DNA of 64,000 nucleotides. Origin: Tetragonia tetragonoides (Eukaryota; Streptophyta; Magnoliopsida; Caryophyllales; Aizoaceae). The notes below the pieces were generated by a model that worked only from the letters and a program-made list of their open reading frames with translations, was not told where the DNA came from and made no database searches. Positions within the stretch are counted from its first letter, which is position 1. The number at the start of each line of letters is the position of its first letter. The position numbers and the translations under genes are program-made. The stretch covers positions 43,063,001-43,127,000 of the forward strand of contig CM076144.1 in assembly GCA_038025085.1 (NCBI GenBank), read 5' to 3'. Below are positions 1 to 11,300 of the stretch, in pieces.

Positions 1-389
1 TCCATCTCTCCGGATGTGTGTTGTGTCAAAAGAACAATGAGGCTTGTTTACATTTACTCCTACGATGTTACGTGGCTCAGTCGTTGTAGCTTTGTAGAGT
101 TTTGGAGTTGCTAGGGAGTTTTGGGTGTGTCCTCCTGCTACAATTGTTGATCATTCACTGGCAAGGCATGTAGGTTGCGAAGAATCAAGAGAATAAGTTG
201 CTTTGGAGATGCACATCCTTGGAGGTATTCTTTTGGTTAGAGCATAATCTAAGTTGCACAGAAGCGGGTACGGGGACTTGTGTGAGGAAATGGCAATTTC
301 TAAAATTGTAGGCCATGGGTAGATATTTATTTCTTTTAGTTAGAATAAGGAAAAATTGTCGGGATCCCCCCTATAAATACATCTGTTTG

Positions 390-490
390 CTCCAGTGGTC
401 CCAAGTTTGAGCCGCCTCGGGCCTACTGAAGGTTTTACTGGCCATGGGATTAGTCGGGCAAAGTCTAGATACCCATGTTATCTAAATTCA
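390..490 (+). mobile_element. tRNA-derived SINE fragment
   Basis: The stretch has a B-box-like segment (CCCAAGTTTGAGCC) followed by a tail resembling the SINE at 9,357 (GGCCATGGGATTA, then GGGCAAAG). The A box and clear target duplications are not seen, so this is a partial or old copy. It is recognised mainly by similarity to the 9.36-kb copy. Confidence 0.4.
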
Positions 491-540
491 AATCCATGTG
501 TTTGCGATTTTAACACTTACCTTCCTTTACTGCTCTTTAG

Positions 541-590
541 CTTTGAAGACATCTCCAAGTGCTCTTTGAAGACATCTCCAAGTGCTCTTT
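541..590. repeat. Tandem duplication of a 22-bp unit
   Basis: The unit CTTTGAAGACATCTCCAAGTG plus one base occurs twice in direct succession. It lies in non-coding DNA and probably arose by replication slippage. Confidence 0.7.
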
Positions 591-745
591 GCAAGCTGTT
601 CCTAGCCAAAAGTAGGCCGAATGACCATTTTATCTTTACATGACATGCACATATCGTAATTAATCAGCCACCCATTCCCCATGGCTCCCCATTATATTAG
701 AGCTTTTCCTCCCTCTCATTTTATAGACTTCACATGATTACTTCC

Positions 746-1194
746 CATGGAATTAAATAGCGGCCGCTATGCGACGCGACGACCGCTATGTAAAGGATTT
801 TGAGCTCGCCGCGACGCGTTTTACCACGTTGCGAAGTTGAGAAGTCATTCACGCCGCGATAGCCGCTACAACCGTTACGTTACTCGAAAGCGGCGCTTTT
901 TACCGTTACTTTTCCGATATGATTGTTAAGTTATTATCATATTACTTTATAAATCTACTATTAGTTTCTTTTAGCTAATATTATCCATTTTATAATGAAC
1001 TTGAATACATATTATGTTCGAATTAGGATGGTAATGGAAAGATTCCAAAATGCAATTAGAAGTGCAAATATTCCTTTATGTGAGCCAATCACGCGCAATT
1101 GCCGCGATCCGCTTCGCGATGACCGCAACAATACGCTTCCGCGATATAGCGACCGTTACCGCATTCGCGATCGCGACCGCTATTTAATTCCCTG
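746..1194. mobile_element. Non-autonomous hAT element (449 bp)
   Basis: Terminal inverted repeats CATGGAATTAAATAGCGG (left) and CAGGGAATTAAATAGCGG (right, reverse complement) differ at one base. They are flanked by a perfect 8-bp direct repeat TTACTTCC at 738-745 and 1195-1202. An 8-bp duplication and CAGGG-type ends are diagnostic of the hAT superfamily. The subterminal 150 bp on each side are rich in CGCGAC/GCGACCGC words, unlike the AT-rich surroundings, and the middle is AT-rich. No transposase is encoded. Confidence 0.85.
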
Positions 1195-1849
1195 TTACTT
1201 CCCTCCATAATTGAGGTAAAAAGTCCCCCGGAAGGTGTGTAGGTCATATTATGTTTCCCTGGTCTTTGATTCTCATTTTGTCATTCCCTTTCTCATTTAC
1301 TCTTTGACACCATTTCTTCCAAGCATCTTCCATGTCTGGGCATCATTGACGAATCTTGTCATCCATTCATCATCCTTGCTTATTACTGGACAATGGTGAA
1401 AGGGTGGAAATGATGCTGAAGGGAGGGGGGAGGGGGTTGATTTGAAATTTCCAGGCCGTTGGTTGTTGAGAGAGAAGGGGGCATGGGTTGAATGAGGGTG
1501 ACTGTAGTGGGGGGAATGGGTTAACTAGGGGATATACAGGTCCTGTGCATGTCCGGTGAGAGTAAAATGGTCATCCAACCTATATTTTTGGCCAGAAAGT
1601 ACTTGCAAAGAGCATACGCGTGTTATGGTCATCGTTGTCGTCTTGTACACTACACATCATTTTTTCTCATTTATGGGCGACAATTGTAGGAAATAACATA
1701 GAAAAACAAAAAAAAAAGGCAACTTTGACACAGTTTTACTAATAATCAAGTTTATGGAAGCAAACCTCGTTGGGTTTAGATGTCTGGAAACATGTTGAAC
1801 CTCAGGGTGTAGTCTTCAACATCCCAAATTCTTATTTCTTTTACACCCC

Positions 1850-1942
1850 ATAGGCCTTGAAAGTAACGACCGGTAAAACCTCCAGTGGCCCTGAAGGGAC
1901 TCAAACCTGGGGCCTCTGGAATATTTCTTGAGCTACCCCCTC
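1850..1942 (-). mobile_element. tRNA-derived SINE fragment, antisense
   Basis: Read on the minus strand, the sequence has an A-box-like GGGGTAGCTCAAG, a B-box-like CCAGGTTTGAGTCCC, then CAGGGCCACTGGAGG. The order and wording match the plus-strand SINE near 9,357, so both belong to one family. Target duplications are not evident. Confidence 0.5.
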
Positions 1943-2020
1943 AGGGTTGCATACTATGGTTACTATGATTTGAGTTTCCTTTTAAACAATTTCATGCCAC
2001 CAACATGCCCACTTTGTGGT

Positions 2021-2518
2021 GGTCTCATCTTGCTTGTCCACCCAATATCTCCATGCTTTTGTAACAATAGTGGTGGCCAATTCTTCTCGAACATCAAGCA
2101 TGCACTTCAAGATGATATAGCAGAACAAAACATAGTCTTTGCTGTTTTCAATAGAACTTTTGCTGGTTGGGTCTTAAACAATGCTAATAACTGTGATTGA
2201 GCAGTAAAGTGCTTAACAATGATTTTCCTTCCATGGAAATGTTTCAATATCTTTGAACACCTACCAAATTTTGGTGGTCTCATCTTGCTTGTCCACCCAA
2301 TATGTCCATGCTTTTGTAACAATAGTGGTGGCCAATTCTTCTCGAACATCAAGCATGCACTTCAAGATGATATAGCAGAACAAAACATAGTCTTTGCTGC
2401 TTTCAATAGAACTTTTGCTGGTTGGGTCTTAAACAATGCTAATAACTGTGATTGAGCAGTAAAGTGCTTAACAATGATTTTCTTTCCATGGAAATGTTTC
2501 AGCATCTTTGAACACCTA
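2021..2518 (-). repeat. 255-bp tandem duplication in hAT transposase debris
   Basis: Two nearly identical copies occur at about 2,021-2,262 and 2,276-2,518, with a period of 255 bp and only a handful of differences. Their minus-strand translation is broken by stops but resembles the middle of plant hAT (DUF659-type) transposases, continuing from the HIFWSPCVIHTL segment just to the right. The similarity of the copies suggests the duplication is much younger than the decay of the coding sequence. Confidence 0.65.
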
Positions 2519-3345
2519 ATTTAAGAGTGTGAATTACACAAGGAGACCAAAATATATGCTTATGTACCTTTTGAATCTGTATTCCAGCAGTGTAGAACAT
2601 TTGATGGGCCAATATCTTCAATTGCTTTGAGCAAAAATTCTGCATTGACTTGGCTATTCTTCCCCACATGAAAAAAGTCCTCATCGGTCTGCGACTATTT
2701 GAGGCGATGATATTCGTGCTTGTCAACCCATATATACCTTAAAGAAAGAAATAACTTACTCATGTACCTATAATCTTATTGATGAACTATTAGATAGGTA
2801 GAAAACTTTAGCAAGACTGGACCATTGATCAATGTCATCCCCTGAAACGGTCACCGATTGATGTTTATGTATGCTGAGGACTTTTTTTGGTGTGGAGAAG
2901 AATGGCCGAGTCATAGCATAAATTTTACTCAACGTGATTAAAGATATTGGCCCACCACATGTTCTATAACTTGTGACAGACAATGCCAACAATTACCTCT
3001 CTGCTGGAAGAGAGATTTAACAGGTACATAAGCATATATTTTGGTCTCCCTGTGTAGTTCACGCTCTTAACTGGTGTTCAGATATGTCGAAACGTTTCCA
3101 TGGATGCGAGGCACATATAAGTCTAGGGAACTCATTGTTAAATACTTTACTGCCGGCTCACAGTTTTAAGCATTGTTTTAGACCCAATCAACAAAAGCTA
3201 TGTTCAAAGTAGCGAATACAAGGTTTGAATCTGTCTATATCGTGTTGAAGTGCATCCTTGATGTTAGAGATGCATGAGCAACCATTATTGTTACAAAAGC
3301 TTGAAGAGATTGGTTGGTAAAGCAAGGTGAGACCATTACAAATTT
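2263..3345. pseudogene. Decayed hAT transposase arranged as an inverted repeat
   Basis: The arm at about 2,263-2,720 reappears in reverse complement at about 2,830-3,345. For example, the stretch ending in CATATATTTTGGTCTCC at 3,022-3,050 matches the reverse complement of 2,540-2,568. The arms are imperfect and separated by about 110 bp. On the minus strand at 2,499-2,726 the translation contains VHKHIFWSPCVIHTL, resembling the Cys-x-x-His region of plant hAT transposases with a DUF659 domain. Stops and frameshifts interrupt it everywhere, so it encodes no protein. The region to about 4,230 may be more of the same element but I cannot assign it with confidence. Confidence 0.5.
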
Positions 3346-4544
3346 GGGCATGTTGGTGGTACCACAATTAATGATGTAAATCTTTTGGGAGGAAGCTCAA
3401 AGCATAGTAAACAATAAGCATCACCAAACCAAATTGGTTGGTGCTGAAATTTTCTGATGGTGACAGTCTTAGAATGGGGAAGGTTTATAATTTGAATGGA
3501 TTGTATACTTGGTGGGATAAAGGACATAATGAGTGTGCATTATCGTAGAGATGACTACTCTATAACGTCTATTTCTCTGCATTGCCTAGCTTAAGCTCTC
3601 TCAGCAAGCTTTTATGACCATATCTATCTCGAAACACTGATTCTTGGGGGTGTAGCTAGGTGCACTCCTAATCTAGACAAGGTGGTTAAGGATTATGCAG
3701 AGCAGAAATTATTTCAAGATGAGTTTGTTGAATTGCAAATGAGGAAGGACATTGTCAAGCTCAAACTGATGTTGTGGCTTTAGATACCAAAGAGCGTTGG
3801 TCTCTTTATGGGTGGTAAACTCTTGAGTTAGCTGGATGTGACTAATAAGACTTTATTCCAGCCTCGTGAGAAAGTTTGGAGCCCTTTTGGGTTCATTCAT
3901 AGTTTGAAGAGAAATAGACTTAACTGTTCTAAGGCTTATAAGTTTGTTTTAAGCAATCTTCATCTATTTTCTCATTTTTCCCGAGGACTATAAAAGTGGT
4001 CCCTAATAGGAAGTGGGACGTGGACCCTGAGAATACATGTTTGGAAGAATCTCTTGCTGAAATTGAGGATGTGAGATGGTTTTTGGATGATATTTCGTGG
4101 AGCCCAAAAATGAAGCATAAGGGATTATTTCACGTACATGAAACCAAAAGTTTACAAAAGGCATCACCCTTGTTTAGAGTATTAGATATTAAAGATGGAC
4201 TAAAGATGGACTAGAAATTAATGCAAGGATCAGATTAGATTAGAGTATTAGATCATTAAGGACATCACCCTTGTTTTTTTGTTACTACATGTTATTTTGA
4301 TGTTTAGTCTGGATATGCTTTCTTTCAATTATGCTTTAGTCTTTTGTTACCTAAAATTGGAAGGATATGCAGTATGCTCAGCCTATTTTATCAATGATTG
4401 AAATTCTATCAATCTATGAATTCTGCTTTGCACTTGTTTTAATTACCTTATGTTATTAGCTTAGCCAATATAAGTTTTTCTTTATTGAATAATGATTAGA
4501 AGCCAATACATTTTGTACATTACATTTAAAAATTAGATTTGTGA

Positions 4545-4833
4545 AGGAGAGGAAGTTGCTGTGGCTTAATGCTTACTTTGCGATTTTGTGGTGCATCTGG
4601 TTAGAGAGGAATGCATGATTGTTTAAGAGAATTTCAGCAACTCCTGCGGTGCTTTGGGAGAGGATCACCTATTTAGCTTCTTTATGGGCTAGGCCTGTGG
4701 GGGCTTTCAGGGATTACACTATAACTGATACTTAGAGGAATTGGGGCAATCAGTAAATGTTTTTGTAGAGGATACCTTCTCCTATCTTTTGATGTACATT
4801 TGAATTCTCAATATACTTTTTCTTTATCTAAAA
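4545..4833 (+). mobile_element. 5'-truncated LINE, 3' end only
   Basis: The translation contains AYFAILWCIWLERNA, a typical C-terminal segment of plant L1-type LINE polyproteins, followed by a short 3' UTR and an A-tract after TTCTTTATCT. A 17-bp direct repeat flanks it (AAAAATTAGATTTGTGA at 4,528-4,544 and, with one change, 4,834-4,850), as expected from target-primed reverse transcription. Confidence 0.75.
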
Positions 4834-4850
4834 AAAAATTAGATATGTGA

Positions 4851-4900
4851 TCCCCCCCCCCCCCCAAAAAAAAAGAGAAGAAAAGAAAAGAAAAGAAAAA
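4851..4900. repeat. Poly(C)/poly(A) and GAAAA simple repeat
   Basis: A run of about 14 C is followed by A-rich GAAAA repeats immediately after the LINE target duplication. It has no coding content. Confidence 0.8.
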
Positions 4901-5888
4901 CCAGCGTAGTGGGCACCCAAAATGCGTACTGAAAACATCCTACTTATAGAAATTAAGCGGGATAGCGCACCATGTTCCCATTTCCCTGGAGTACCGGAAC
5001 GTACCACATTCTGTGTGACCCTGCTAGAGTTGCTTAATGGACAAGGGATATTCCATGTATAATATGCCTCATGGGACATAGAGCTTTGGGGGGTTTATAT
5101 GTTTTTATGTAAGATTTTAATCGTTTTCTAAATAATAAATTGCAATATTTTGGTTAGAGTTCCAGCCGTTATTGCTCTTGTGAACCCATATATACCTTAA
5201 AAGTTTCTAGGTTTTTGATGGTTTAGGTTAAAAGTACCGTAGCCAAAGCCAAGACATTTCTGGGTGCTTTTGGGCCAAATTGTCTAATGGCTTTTGTGTT
5301 TCGCACTTTGCACTTCCCATACATGGGCCAGATGTTTGAATAACTTCCAATCAAAATGGAGAATGGGGTCAGTTACCGTGAGAATCTTTAAAATACTTCT
5401 GGTCATTATAATTAGTGCTGAAACATATTCCTCTCCGTCTACCTATGATTAGTCACCGGAATTGTGATAAGAGATAACATGGTGGGTTGTTTACCTTTTT
5501 ATAGTAATCCTCTTTAGTCATACTACTCATCCTCTATCCACTCGTCTTACCTTTTTATACAAATAAGCATTGGCTAGGATTCTTTCTTGATTGTGAAGTT
5601 TGTAATTCTGTTTTTTAACTAGAGGGAAGAGACTTGCAGATATCGTAGTTAAAATTTCTGTTTCACTTGTTTCGATTAGTCAAAAGCTTTTGGCCCATGA
5701 CTTGTGGCTAAGCTGTTATCTTCCTCAAGTTTGTTTGATAGGGTTGACATGGACCTATTGCAACAGTCCATGTTTTCGCTTGAAGTTTCTTTCTTTATAG
5801 CTTAAGGGCTTGTTATTGATGATTGACATATCTGGGAATTTTCATTTTCTATGCCGCTGTTTCAGCTTATTGATGTTCTGGCCTAGTT

Positions 5889-6924
5889 GTGAGGTACAGT
5901 GAGATGCTACATAGATATAAAAGCAGTATTAGTCACGCAGAGGATTCTATTGTCTTCAGGGCAATACCCTTATGTATTATTCAGGGGATTGCGGAATTAT
6001 ATGCAAGTCCAGATATTTGGAAGCATGGTTGTAAGAACGGAGTTGTTGATCTCTACCTTTCTAGTTTCATGTCTGACCAGTTCAACTGGTTGGACTCCCC
6101 GTCTATTGTCAAGGAGAAAGTGGTCAAAGTTATTTGCATGAGGTCTTGTTACTTGGTGCTTCCTAATGAGTTCTATTTTTGGTTGTAAAGAAACTTTTAA
6201 TCTTGATTAATTTATCCATCATAAGATTACTAAGTAGGGGGCACCTAATTAATTGCCTTAAGAAAACAAGAAGAAAGTAGATATATTAATGTCCTTTATA
6301 TTAGTGGGCTAGTGGTTAAAGCAACGGGAATATGCAAATAGTCAAAGTTTTGATTCAGAACACTTGTTCACTGTGGTTGGAATGTAGCTGGATTAGGGGT
6401 CCTAGCCAGGCGATTTTGCTATTTTCCATGCTTAGACTTTTGCCTGCATTTGTATTAGTTCATATTCTGGACTGGACCATAGTACAGTCCCCAGTTAAAT
6501 TAGCCTACCTGGTGGAGTCCTTACGTACTCGACCACTTAATATTATCAATTCGTTTCTTCGGACAGTCTGAGTTTTATCATTTAATCTATTCCATTGGAT
6601 TTGCACACGAGGCTCTAATATCTTGTTGCTGCCTGCTTTGCAGATGTGATGCAAACAGAAGGATTTGTGTCTCTTAAAGAGAAGTGCCCATTGTTGCAGT
6701 CAGAGCTTCTAAAAATAGTGGCAGGATGTGAGGAGGAATTTAGCATGGGAGGTGGTAACAAGAGCCGTAGCATCTGGGCGCAGTTCTCAGATGGTGCAGA
6801 TACACTTAACAGAAGTATACGTCAACAAACCTGGGATAACAATAATAATGGCGAAGAGATGAGCCAAAGCTTGTGGGTTGCACTTGGTAATGCTGGTGAT
6901 CGGAGTGGTGGAAGTGCGAGATAG
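5889..6924 (+). CDS. Possible 3' part of a BTB/POZ-like gene
   Basis: The best-supported piece is an exon at 6,644-6,924. It follows a good acceptor (TTGCAG) and encodes a soluble C-terminal segment beginning DVMQTEGFVSLKEKCP and ending GDRSGGSAR before TAG. The TEGF..LKEKCP..LQSELLK pattern resembles the segment after the BTB fold in plant BTB/POZ proteins. That is a resemblance from memory, not a domain match. A second open stretch at 5,889-6,188 may be an upstream exon, but its frame and donor are unclear. No start codon or BTB core is visible, so the gene is either truncated or its 5' exons lie among the transposon debris. A 3' UTR with AATAATG-type signals runs to about 7,130. Confidence 0.35.
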
Positions 6925-7564
6925 ACGAAGTTCATACCATTAGAGTGCCTATTCTCTCTCCTAAATAATCTTGCTGGAGGAGGAAACTTGAACAAGAAAA
7001 TGAAAATTGGAGAGAGGTAAATGGTAATTTAGAAAATTGTATCATGTGTTGGGCTGCTTGTTTGTATATTTGGTGTTGTACCTCATGTACCATACAGAAG
7101 CTCAATAATGTTCTTTTCTGTAATCTTGAATTCCACTTTAGCTATGCAATATGCTAAAGTATGTCGAATGTTTTCCCTGGCCTTGCTATTTCAATTTGTT
7201 TGCTGGGTGGCAATCGGCATAATCAACGAGTAACTTTTTAGCTCTATACAGAGAACTAGAAAAGTCAAGTTATAGTATTGTAATTGTTGTTCAACCAAAC
7301 ATTTTTTTTGTCTAAAAAGTAACACTTTTTATTCCAAACGTAATACTTTTTGTTCAAATTGAGTGACATGTTTAAATGATCAGAAAGCAAATTGCAATAC
7401 CAAGGGCATGTCCTTTGAACCAGGAATTAGCTGAACCATTTATTAAAGAAAGAAGCTTAGACTTCTTCTTTGTCGATATTTTTGCATTGTTGAGTATTCA
7501 CAACTCAAATCCGAATTAGGAAATTTATATTTTGTTTCCAATAATACATGAAAACTGAAAACAA

Positions 7565-7655
7565 TTGAAGGAGGCACAAAGACGTAGATAGGAACCGAAC
7601 CCTCAACCTCATAATTAGGAGACAATACTCCTAATCACTGGAGCATCTCTTGATT
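7565..7655 (-). mobile_element. Possible antisense SINE fragment
   Basis: Read on the minus strand, this stretch contains GAGGGTTCGGTTCC, a good RNA polymerase III B box, preceded by tRNA-like GTGATTAGGAGTATTG. The A box is imperfect and no target duplication was found. Confidence 0.3.
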
Positions 7656-8147
7656 CCTAAAACATCTCTTTACTTTGCCAAATGTGTTTTGATATGTAAC
7701 CACCAATCAGAAACCTGCATCAACACCATACAAAATGACAACCCTTTAGGTTTTTCAACTCATATTGAAAGAGAGAGTATTAACTTAATTAATTGAAATA
7801 GAAAAAAAATTCAAGAACTTTGCAATTTATTCATACATGATCTAAGGTGGTTGGTCAAATCTAATGATCATCGACCGGGCAACCAACCAACAAAGTCTCC
7901 CCTCTTAATATAAACAGTCCCTTTCGAGAATTAAAAAGGTGGAGTGGTGGTACCACTTTCACCTCCCACTCACGAAATTGTGCTGTGATTCTTATTATCC
8001 ACAATTAGCAGTTGGGTAGTGGACTTTTTTAGAAATTGAGATACAAAATTGCCCGTGCTAATAACCGACACAAAAAAAAAAGTTAAATAAATAAAATGAC
8101 TCGTCCCTCCCTCTTCACCCTCTCTAGGAGATTACCATCCCTCATAC

Positions 8148-8157
8148 TCTATAAAAG
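8148..8157 (+). promoter_or_regulatory. TATA box of the DnaJ-zinc-finger gene
   Basis: TCTATAAAAG lies about 230 bp upstream of the ATG at 8,380, behind a CT-rich stretch. Spacing would put transcription start near 8,180. Only a two-codon upstream ATG (8,350) precedes the main start. Confidence 0.55.
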
Positions 8158-8379
8158 TTCGTTTTGGAGACGTTTCTCAATCGCTTTTCACATTTCCGTT
8201 TCATCGCGTTTCGAAACCGGGAATCACGGTGGTGTAATTTCCTTGCCTGCTTCGTTAATAACAAGGTAACAACTAAAAAACCCCAGAGACACCAGTTTGA
8301 GAAAGAGAGAGAAACTGAAAAAATCCTATTTGGGGTGTATTTTTGTTTCATGGTATAGCCCAAAATCAAAACCCAATAA

Positions 8380-11300
8380 ATGGAAACACTAATACCCTTA
8401 AACACATCAAAATTTTCAATTACCCATTTCAATTTAATCCCTTTTAAACCCACTTTTCTTCTTCAGCATAATAAAATTTCATCATTTGGGTTCAAAATCA
8501 AACATGCCCACCATTTCTCCCTTGCAGCCTCTCATGGGGTTAGTGTCCTCTCTCTTTATTTTTTAGTTTTCTTAATTGGTGAAGTATTACAAACAGTGTC
8601 TTTTATATGAATTATAAGTGCCCATGAATATTTTTCAATTTGGTTTTATTGCTTGAAGCTAGTATGTTATAGTATTAACTGTAATTGGAATTAGTATCTG
8701 ACATGGGTACTTGTATATGTGTTATTCTGATGTGAATTGAAATTAAAGAATAGTGTATATCCAATGTTTGAGGGTAGATTATCAGAGACAGATTCTGCTA
8801 GAGCCATTTTTGTAATTCAATTTACTTAGATAAAGGAATATATAGAGTTGATGAACATAGTAAAATAATTGAATGATTTTGGATGCAGGTTGATGGGGAT
8901 TAAATCTGTAAGGTTAGAAATGGTGTTATGAGATTATGTTACATGGCTTTTGTGTTGTATCCCGGTGTTGGTAGTCATAGTGTTGTTTGAGATGATCCTG
9001 TTGACAATAGCATTTGTTAAAGTGAGGTTGACTAGATCATGTACAGTACCCTGTAGGTCATCCTATATAGTTTATTTTTTAAGCATTATTATTATGATTT
9101 CGTTGTTCTCTTTGTGGTGATGAATTCATCAATTTGTATTGCTTGGATTGTGAAAGAATGTATTTGCTTGTTCCATTTTAGATGGATTTAGTAATGTGAA
9201 GGGACTTCAAGAGTCCTCCGTATTAGACTTGTTAAGATAAAAAAAGAATATATTAGACTTGTTGGAATGGATATGACCTAAATTATCTAGTACAAAATCA
9301 CCGTGAAAATAATTCTGAAAACGTATACAAGTTCTTTCAATCATAATTTTAAACCTAAGGGGGTAGCTTAGCTGGTTACCTTTGAGATTTATTTCAGAGG
9401 TCCCAGGTTCAAGTCCTTCAGGGCCACTAGAGGTTTTCCTGGTCGTTAACTTCAGGGCCATGGGATAATCAAGCAAAGCTTGGATTAATGCTATCTAAAA
9501 AGATAATTACAGGATTTTTCATTCATAATAGAGTACTTTAAGATGTAACTTTATTGAAGAGCAAAGCCTATGTATACATGCTTTTAACATCGGCATCCGC
9601 CCAGGTGTCAGACCTGGCAATGTTTTGAAACAAATGCATTTGCTTACCCAAAAACGAAGTGTCCAAGTCGTTATTCTAATCTCGGACACGGTTACTTAAG
9701 ATAGGGAGTCTGTGTAGATAGACAATGCCATAAAAGCACCAAACCTGTCATCATTCTGAATCGTGAGGATGTATCTCACTGAATGAGAGCCTCTTTCTTC
9801 TTGCTTCATAATATGAGAGCATCCCTGAGGTAAATATGATTTGCAAGGTGTTGTTTGATCCATTTGCTGGTAAATGATTGCTTTCAGAAAACTCAACCCA
9901 TCCCATGTGGTGATATTACGCAAAAGGGTCAGCCTACAGAAGAAATCGGTTTCCTTTCTTAAAGTAGGAAGCAATCTTATGAAGCATGTTTACATGTTGA
10001 ACATGGATCAACATGCTACCCAAAGACCATCATCCAGATACAGAATTTGCTAACTTCTCAGAAAACTTTGCTATTCAGTCCCAAACAGGGCCTTTCAACT
10101 TTCTCTGAAGTAAGAGAATAAGGGCCCGTTTGGCCTAACTCCCACAAATTCAACTTCTCCACCCAAATTTGTTCTTGTCCACACCATTTTCATCCATTCC
10201 CCCTCCATTTCCAACTTCTAAAAAGTTGAAATAAAGCTAGAAGGGGAAGGAGAAGAAGAAGCTACAATTTATAACTTCTCCTTCTAGTCCAATTGTAGCT
10301 TTATTTCAACTTCTTAGAAGTTGAAAATGGAGGAGGGAGTGGATAAAAAGAGGGTGAGCAAGAACAAATTAGGGAGGAGAAGGAGAAGTTGGTAGAAGGT
10401 AGGCCAAACGGGCCCTAAACTTTGCATGTAAAGCTTTGCTGTAAACACTTGCCAAGTTGCCATATGCCAGTGGAGTCACCAGGTCATGGTCTAGAATAAG
10501 CTGACCATTGCGGAACTACGTTGCGAAATCAATTACTAGTCTTGGCGTGAGGATAGTTTTTTATTGTTATTTTTCACTGAGGAATTATCATTATATTATG
10601 CCAAAAAATAAAAATAAAAATATTTTAGAGCTCAAAACTCACAAGTCTGAGAATCATTAAAAGCAGACAAACCCTCCTGTTGTTTATGCCCCCCCCCCCC
10701 CTTTCGCTCCTTGTCAATCAAATTTTCCAGCCCTAGTTTGGTAGCATGTTTTTCTATACCCCCTTGTAAGTGCCAGAGCAACCCCAAGAATCCAACTAGC
10801 ATGGACCTGATCAGTCACCATGTAGGTTAAAGATTGAGCTACTGAGATGCACACTTTTTTTTAAGATAAGAAAAAGTTCTATTGAAATGAGAAATATTAC
10901 AATCTAAGAGGATGAAGAGTCCTCCAAAAAAAGTACTTATTGCAAAACACCCCAAAGACATTGAACTTCCATAAGGAAAACCCCTTGAAAAGCCCTAACC
11001 ACCATAGCCAAGGACAAATACACCACCCGGTCCCTAATAAACTCCGGTGGCTGGCTTTTGAGATGAACACTAGGTTGAGAGGATCCCTCCAAAGCTTTCT
11101 GGACCCCCGTACTTATCTCAATTGCGAAAGGAATCCCCAAATCAGGGACTTTTCTCCATTTAGTTTTCTTCTTGTGATCAAATTGCAATTTTGTAACTGC
11201 ACAGACTAGATGAATTAACAATTTTCAACTGATGGCCCCAGCTTGGTTTTTTTACTTCTATGATTGACAAAACCAAGCAGTCTTGATTGGGTGTTCCTTC

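Noticed and set aside
1928..2455. Two plus-strand open frames with similar Cys-rich translations
   Set aside because: They are the two copies of the 255-bp tandem repeat, and the recognisable similarity is on the minus strand, to hAT transposase. The plus frames are shadows.
9696..9974. 92-codon minus-strand open frame
   Set aside because: No domain recognised, no splice partner, and it lies within intron 1 of the DnaJ-zinc-finger gene.
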